From: Bacillota bacterium
Lineage (GTDB): Bacteria > Bacillota > Clostridia > Oscillospirales > CAG-272
NCBI GenBank assembly: GCA_029219205.1
Contig: JAQXSY010000014.1
Location: 1 to 32,275, forward strand
Length of the DNA: 32,275 bases
Direction: 5' to 3'
Within the stretch, counting starts at the first letter, position 1; each line of letters opens with the position of its first letter. Positions 27,216 to 32,275 of the stretch are shown piece after piece. Under the pieces are notes generated by a model. The model saw nothing but the letters and a program-made list of their open reading frames with translations, was not told where the DNA came from and made no database searches. Position numbers and translations under genes: made by a program.

Positions 27216-28391
27216 TTGATCGAGGTCAGAAACCTTACAAAAAAATACGGCCAGAACACCGTGGTCAAGCACCTGAACTTTACAATCGAATCGGGCAAGA
27301 TCTACGGCTTTCTCGGCCCGAACGGCGCCGGAAAATCAACAACGATGAATATGATAACCGGCTGTCTTGCGTCGACCGAGGGAGAAGTGATAATAGATGG
27401 TCACGATATACTTGAAGAGCCGGAACTTGCGAAAAAATCGATAGGTTACCTTCCGGAAATACCGCCGGTTTATCCCGACATGACTCCCGAAGAATACCTT
27501 CGTTTTGTCGCAGAAGCCAAGGGCGTTAAAAAGAGCGACATCGACAGACAGATTGAAAAGGTAATGGAGCAGACCGGCATAGTACATATGAGCGGAAGAC
27601 TTATCAAGAATCTGTCAAAGGGTTATAAGCAGCGCGTCGGCATCGCACAGGCGCTGCTGGGAGAGCCCGCGCTTATAATTCTTGACGAGCCGACCGTCGG
27701 TCTCGACCCGAAACAGATAATTGAGATACGCGACCTGATTATCAGCCTCGGAGACGAACATACCGTCATTCTGTCGAGTCACATACTCGCCGAAATCAGC
27801 GCGGTATGCGATCACGTAATGATCATTTCGCACGGAAACCTCGTTGCGTCTGATACGCTTGAAAACATACGCCGTAATTATGTCACGGAGAACAGCGTGA
27901 CGATAGTATGCAAATGCGGCTTTGAAAAGCTTAAGGAAATTCTCGCGCCGATTGAAGGCATAATAAGCTATGAAGCCACACAGTCCGAAAGCGACGAAGA
28001 AACATATGAGGTGCGCATTGAAGTTGAAAGCGGCGCCGACATACGCGAGGCGGTGTTCAAAGCGTTTGCCGCCGCGGGAGTTTCGCTTCTTAAGCTGAAC
28101 GACTCGGCGCTTTCTCTTGAAGAAGTCTTCCTCAAGCTTACCGCGGACGACAACTCGGCCATTGACGAGTACGATGACGACGGCGACGACGATGATGACG
28201 ATGACGATGACGGCGACGACGATGATGACGATGACGATGACGACGGCGACGATGATGACGACGACGATGATGACGACGACGATGATGACGACGACGATGA
28301 CGACGACGATGATGACGACGACGATGATGACGACGACGACGGCTATAAACCGCTGTTTGGCGGCGTAACAAAAAAGGAGGGCAACGACTGA
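27216..28391 (+). CDS. ABC transporter ATP-binding protein (Gld-like operon) with poly-Asp C-terminal tail
   Basis: TTG start after a ggggg RBS; FLGPNGAGKSTTMNMITG Walker A, LSKGYKQRVGIAQALLGEPALIILDEPTVGLDP; tail DEYDDDGD9GD10GD31GYKPLFGG. Confidence 0.95.
   Translation: MIEVRNLTKKYGQNTVVKHLNFTIESGKIYGFLGPNGAGKSTTMNMITGCLASTEGEVIIDGHDILEEPELAKKSIGYLPEIPPVYPDMTPEEYLRFVAEAKGVKKSDIDRQIEKVMEQTGIVHMSGRLIKNLSKGYKQRVGIAQALLGEPALIILDEPTVGLDPKQIIEIRDLIISLGDEHTVILSSHILAEISAVCDHVMIISHGNLVASDTLENIRRNYVTENSVTIVCKCGFEKLKEILAPIEGIISYEATQSESDEETYEVRIEVESGADIREAVFKAFAAAGVSLLKLNDSALSLEEVFLKLTADDNSAIDEYDDDGDDDDDDDDDGDDDDDDDDDDGDDDDDDDDDDDDDDDDDDDDDDDDDDDDDDDGYKPLFGGVTKKEGND
28173..28340 (+). repeat. GAY trinucleotide repeat tract encoding 53 Asp (blocks of 3, 9, 10 and 31 separated by Gly)
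   Basis: Counted codon by codon from the sequence; nested 30-bp and 15-bp tandem units. Confidence 0.97.
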
Positions 28392-29257
28392 TGGGCGCAG
28401 TTTATAAAAAAGAGCTTCGGTCTTATTTCACAAATATGATCGGCTGCATAGTTGTAGCGTTCATGCTGCTTTTTATCGGAATTTTCTCCATCTCCCTCAA
28501 TTTCAAAAACGGTTATCCCAACTTTGAATACAGTCTCAGCTCGCTCAGCTTCGTATTGTTATTTATCGTACCGGTACTGACTATGCGCGCAGTTGCGGAC
28601 GAGCGGCATCAGCGCACGGATACTCTGCTGTATTCTCTTCCTTTGTCCATGACCAAAATTATTATGGGAAAATATTTTGCAATGCTGACGGTTTTCGCCG
28701 TTCCAACCGGCGTAATGCTGCTGTATCCGCTTATTATGAGTCTGTACGGAAAGGTATCTCTGCTCACAACCTTCAGCGCGATCTTTGCGTTTTTCCTGCT
28801 CGGCGCGGCGCTTATTGCGATCGGTCTTTTCATGTCTTCGCTTACCGAAAGCCAGGTAATTGCGGCGGTGCTCAGCTTCGGCGCGCTCCTGCTCTGCAAT
28901 CTTATGAGCGGACTTGCGACAATGGTTCCCGCAACCGCAATAGCTTCGTTTATTGCTTTTACTTTGCTTGTCGTCGCTGCGGCTCTGCTTGTGTACTATA
29001 TGACAAAAAACTACTGGCTTTCATTTATCATCGCCGCTGTGCTTGAGCTTATACTGGTTATTTTCTATGTTTCAGACCCATCCTCGTTCAACGGGCTGTT
29101 CGCAACGTTTATGACATGGCTCTCGCTGTTCGAGCGCTTTGACAATTTCGTATACAGCGGTATCTTCGACATGACTGCGGTCGTCTACTATATCTCAGTA
29201 TCTGTTGTTTTCGTATTCCTGACGGTCCGCGTTATGGACAAGCGGCGCTGGTCGTAA
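28391..29257 (+). CDS. ABC-2 type permease (GldF-like)
   Basis: MGAVYKKELRSYFTNMIGCIVVAFMLLFIGIF; six hydrophobic segments; follows the ATPase. Confidence 0.9.
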   Translation: MGAVYKKELRSYFTNMIGCIVVAFMLLFIGIFSISLNFKNGYPNFEYSLSSLSFVLLFIVPVLTMRAVADERHQRTDTLLYSLPLSMTKIIMGKYFAMLTVFAVPTGVMLLYPLIMSLYGKVSLLTTFSAIFAFFLLGAALIAIGLFMSSLTESQVIAAVLSFGALLLCNLMSGLATMVPATAIASFIAFTLLVVAAALLVYYMTKNYWLSFIIAAVLELILVIFYVSDPSSFNGLFATFMTWLSLFERFDNFVYSGIFDMTAVVYYISVSVVFVFLTVRVMDKRRWS

Positions 29258-29279
29258 GTTTTAAGGGGGCATAATAATC

Positions 29280-30743
29280 ATGAACCTTAATAAGCTTCGC
29301 AAAACATTCAACACAAGATATACCAAAATCGGAGGCTACGGAGCCGTTCTTACGGCAATCGTCCTTGCAATCGTAATAATCATAAATCTGCTGATAAATC
29401 AGCTTCCCTCAACTCTGACCAAGTATGACACAACCTCAAGCGGATTCTTTACGATTTCCGACAAAAGCAAGGAGATTATCAAAAACATCAAATCGGACAT
29501 TACGATATATCTCATTGCCGAAAGCGGCTCTGAGGACACTCAGATAAAAGAGCTTGCCGCACGATACACCGCATTGAACGGAAAAATCAAGTTCAAAAAG
29601 GTCGATCCGGCGGTTCAGCCCGGATTTACGTCCGCATACACCGACGAAACGCTCAATCAAAACAGCCTCATCGTCGTAAACAATGACACCGGGCGTTCCA
29701 CCTGCATCGACAACAGCAGCATCTATGTAACCGAATATTCAGATGAAGAACTGTACTACTATTATTTATACGGTCAGACGCCGAGCGGTACAACTTCGTT
29801 TGCCGGAGAAAGCGCAATCACCTCGGCTCTGGATTATGTCACTGCGGAAAAGCTTCCGAAAATGTACATCCTGACCGGAAACGGCGAGTCGGAACTCGGT
29901 GAAACGCTCTCCGGAAGAATCAAAAAGGATAATATCGAAACCGAACAGCTTTCGCTTATAAACGCATCCGAAGTTCCCGCCGACGCCGACATAATCCTTA
30001 TTCATGTTCCGACCTACGATCTTTCGGAAAACGAAACAAATCTGCTTTCCGACTACATATCGGCGGGAGGGCACGTTATCGCCGTCACCGGCTTCGCTTC
30101 AAACAGTTTTGACTCTCTGAATTTCCCGAATCTCTTTAAGCTGACTTCATCTTTCGGACTTGAATATTCCGACGGACTGGTTCTTGAAGGAACGTCAAAC
30201 AATTATTATCAGGCGCCCTACTACTGTATTCCTAAGGTCGCCTCAAACAGCTTTTCTTCAAGACTTACTTCCAATGCAACGCTCGTCTGCATCATGCCTC
30301 ACGGCATCCTTGAGTCCGAAACAACTCCCGAAGGCATAACCGTATCTTCGCTGCTGTCCTCAACCGCAACCGCATACGCAAAAACCGACATAGCAGAAGA
30401 CACCACTATTGAAAAAGCAGAGGGCGACAAAGAAGGACCGTTTATGTTCGGCGCTATGGCAGAGCGCGAAGACGGCGGAAGCCTTATATGGTTTTCCTGC
30501 GCCGATTTTCTCAACGACAGCCTTTCCACCAGCTTTGCAAATTCGGATTACTTTCTCTCCGTTATCGCAACGCTCACAAACAAGGCCGAGTCGGTGTCGA
30601 TAGCTTCAAAGCCCATGCAGGTTGCGGCGCTCGTTGTAAATGATATGGCCGCAAATATCTGGGGAGCGGTATTTATCTTTATCGTCCCGGCAGCTGTACT
30701 CATCGGAGGGCTTTCCGTTTGGGTATCCAGACGCAAGCGCTGA
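29280..30743 (+). CDS. GldG-like ABC transporter auxiliary protein
   Basis: N-terminal TM, TTSSGFFTISDKSKEIIKNIKSDITIYLI, C-terminal TM; operon position. Confidence 0.85.
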   Translation: MNLNKLRKTFNTRYTKIGGYGAVLTAIVLAIVIIINLLINQLPSTLTKYDTTSSGFFTISDKSKEIIKNIKSDITIYLIAESGSEDTQIKELAARYTALNGKIKFKKVDPAVQPGFTSAYTDETLNQNSLIVVNNDTGRSTCIDNSSIYVTEYSDEELYYYYLYGQTPSGTTSFAGESAITSALDYVTAEKLPKMYILTGNGESELGETLSGRIKKDNIETEQLSLINASEVPADADIILIHVPTYDLSENETNLLSDYISAGGHVIAVTGFASNSFDSLNFPNLFKLTSSFGLEYSDGLVLEGTSNNYYQAPYYCIPKVASNSFSSRLTSNATLVCIMPHGILESETTPEGITVSSLLSSTATAYAKTDIAEDTTIEKAEGDKEGPFMFGAMAEREDGGSLIWFSCADFLNDSLSTSFANSDYFLSVIATLTNKAESVSIASKPMQVAALVVNDMAANIWGAVFIFIVPAAVLIGGLSVWVSRRKR

Positions 30744-30777
30744 TTTTGGTTTGATTATTCCGAAAGGATCGGTTTAA

Positions 30778-31761
30778 ATGAAAAAGAAATCAACCATTAT
30801 GCTCATCATGATCGCCGCACTCTGCGCCGTGATCCTCTGTTATTTAATCGTTTCCGAAGCCGCAAAAAGACAGGCGGACGAAAACAATAATCAATCGGGC
30901 GACGGCATAATTATGCTTGCGGAATACAAATCCCGCAATGTTCTCTCGGTTGAATACACCTATAACGGTGAAACAATCGGCATCACAAAAAATTCCGACG
31001 CGCTTTATCTCACGGGCAATCAGACCTTTCCGCTTGATCAGACAGTCGCCGGAAAAATGGTTTCGGCAGTGGCGTCAATCGGCTGCGACCGTTTTGTTGA
31101 GGAGTCGTCCGAAAATTTTTCCGAGTATGGTTTGGATAATCCGTGTCTCTCCGTAAAGGTTTCATACGACGACAACAACACGCTTACGTTGAATATAGGC
31201 AACTATAACCAGTTCACGAAAAATTATTATCTGAACGTCGGCGGCACAAACAAAGTGTATATGGTTGCGTCGGCTTTCCTTGATTTCTTCAAATACGGCC
31301 TTTATGACCTCGTTTTGGACGATCAGCTTCCTTCAATTGAGTTTGAAACGCTGACGTCGCTTTCTGCCGGAACGCTCAGCTTTAAGCCGGACGAAAACTC
31401 CGTTTGGCACGAAGAAAGCGCGCCCGACGAAGACGCGTCCGAACGTGTAAAGTCGCTGCTTGAGTCCACAATGGCAATAACTTTCGACAAATGCGTCGCA
31501 TACGGCGTAAAGGACGACGAGGCGCGCGCGCCGTTCGGCCTGGACGTTCCTGCGTACAAAATAATTGTCGGATATCAGGTTGAAGAGGACGTAAGCGGTT
31601 CCGAAACCGGACTTGCCGGCTCGACGAAAAAAATCAATAAGACGCTGACGGTAAATGTCGGATCGCTTACCGAAGACGGAAATTCGCGCTACATCTCGCT
31701 TGAAGGCTCAAAGCTCGTCTATGAGGTCTCCGCAGACCTGTTTGCCGGGCTTGAAGCATAA
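30778..31761 (+). CDS. DUF4340 domain-containing protein
   Basis: N-terminal TM, repeated beta-rich LSVEYTYNGETIGITKN / YGLDNPCLSVKVSYDD / FGLDVPAYKIIV pattern; last gene of the Gld-like operon. Confidence 0.85.
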   Translation: MKKKSTIMLIMIAALCAVILCYLIVSEAAKRQADENNNQSGDGIIMLAEYKSRNVLSVEYTYNGETIGITKNSDALYLTGNQTFPLDQTVAGKMVSAVASIGCDRFVEESSENFSEYGLDNPCLSVKVSYDDNNTLTLNIGNYNQFTKNYYLNVGGTNKVYMVASAFLDFFKYGLYDLVLDDQLPSIEFETLTSLSAGTLSFKPDENSVWHEESAPDEDASERVKSLLESTMAITFDKCVAYGVKDDEARAPFGLDVPAYKIIVGYQVEEDVSGSETGLAGSTKKINKTLTVNVGSLTEDGNSRYISLEGSKLVYEVSADLFAGLEA

Positions 31762-31833
31762 AAACAAATAAAAAACCGCGCGGGGGAGACGCTGTATAAC
31801 GCTCCTCCGCGTTCGGCGTTTTGCCTGAGGTTT

Positions 31834-32275
31834 TTACAGACCGATATTAAACAATACAACGCAGATAAGCGCAGACAGCATTTTTGCAAAATAATACTTT
31901 TTTGTAAGCTTGAGGGAAGGCGCTATCACTGCGGCCGTCTGAGCGTGTACGGCAAGTCCGCCCCAGCAGACCGCAAACGGAAGTACGGCGCTGTATACGC
32001 TACCGGTCTGCGAAGCGGCGGCGGAAACTCCCGACGTCAGATCGATTATCGACAGAGTCAGGCAGCTCAGCGCGCCGGGAAGCCGCTTTAAAACCGGAGA
32101 CGCCGCGCCCGCAATAACCGCAAAAAATACCGCGGAGCCGCAAACCGTAAGCATGGTCAGCGCCGCGTCCGAAATCGCCTTCGGCAATGACGCGTTTTTT
32201 TCCGATGTATTTATTTCAATAATGCGCTGTTCTTCGGTGCGTCCCGGACGAAGGACAAGACCTACGGCGGCGGCC
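31834..32275 (-). CDS. YlbJ-like sporulation integral membrane protein, C-terminal part (truncated by window edge)
   Basis: Frame stays open upstream of 32187 to the window edge; WGGLAVHAQTAAVIAPSLKLTKKYYFAKMLSALI resembles the YlbJ/SpoVV C-terminal region. Confidence 0.65.
   Translation of the reverse strand, partial: AAAVGLVLRPGRTEEQRIIEINTSEKNASLPKAISDAALTMLTVCGSAVFFAVIAGAASPVLKRLPGALSCLTLSIIDLTSGVSAAASQTGSVYSAVLPFAVCWGGLAVHAQTAAVIAPSLKLTKKYYFAKMLSALICVVLFNIGL

Noticed and set aside
28117-28371. ORFs 28117..28368 (+, Met/Thr-rich) and 28138..28371 (-, Arg/His-rich)
   Set aside because: Out-of-frame readings of the GAY repeat tract in the ABC ATPase; the ABC frame is unambiguous.
1-32275. 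CRISPR array, tRNA/rRNA, transposase, integrase, phage genes, riboswitch
   Set aside because: Looked for; no regular spacer-repeat array, tRNA-like fold, transposase/integrase motif or recognisable riboswitch was visible by eye.

Overview
The window looks like an ordinary chromosomal segment from a Clostridia-like Firmicute, possibly a MAG contig. I see no mobile elements, CRISPR array, tRNA or rRNA. The core is an origin-proximal housekeeping block: mnmG-rsmG-noc-(2x parS)-parA-parB-serS. Around it are sporulation and envelope genes: a DUF3794/SPOCS+LysM protein, a YlbJ-like protein, a GHL10+Amidase_3 fusion, a MORN-repeat membrane protein and a GT4+CsaB-like fusion. mnmE lies on the opposite strand, separated from mnmG. 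The right end carries a Gld-like ABC transporter operon (ATPase, ABC-2 permease, GldG-like protein, DUF4340 protein). Its ATPase has an extraordinary poly-aspartate tail (53 Asp, encoded by nested 15-bp and 30-bp tandem repeats), and the operon is preceded by a Pho-box-like direct repeat next to a -10 box. Other notable observations: a probable CTG-initiated papain-like hydrolase gene behind a promoter overlapped by a perfect 8-bp inverted repeat; a one-base frameshift in the SPOCS/LysM gene; a decayed gene between csaB and the ABC operon; a putative Shine-Dalgarno-sequestering stem; and a stop codon located in the loop of a terminator hairpin. No wholly new multi-gene system can be proven from sequence alone. 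The best candidate for undescribed biology is the poly-Asp-tailed Gld-like ABC operon.
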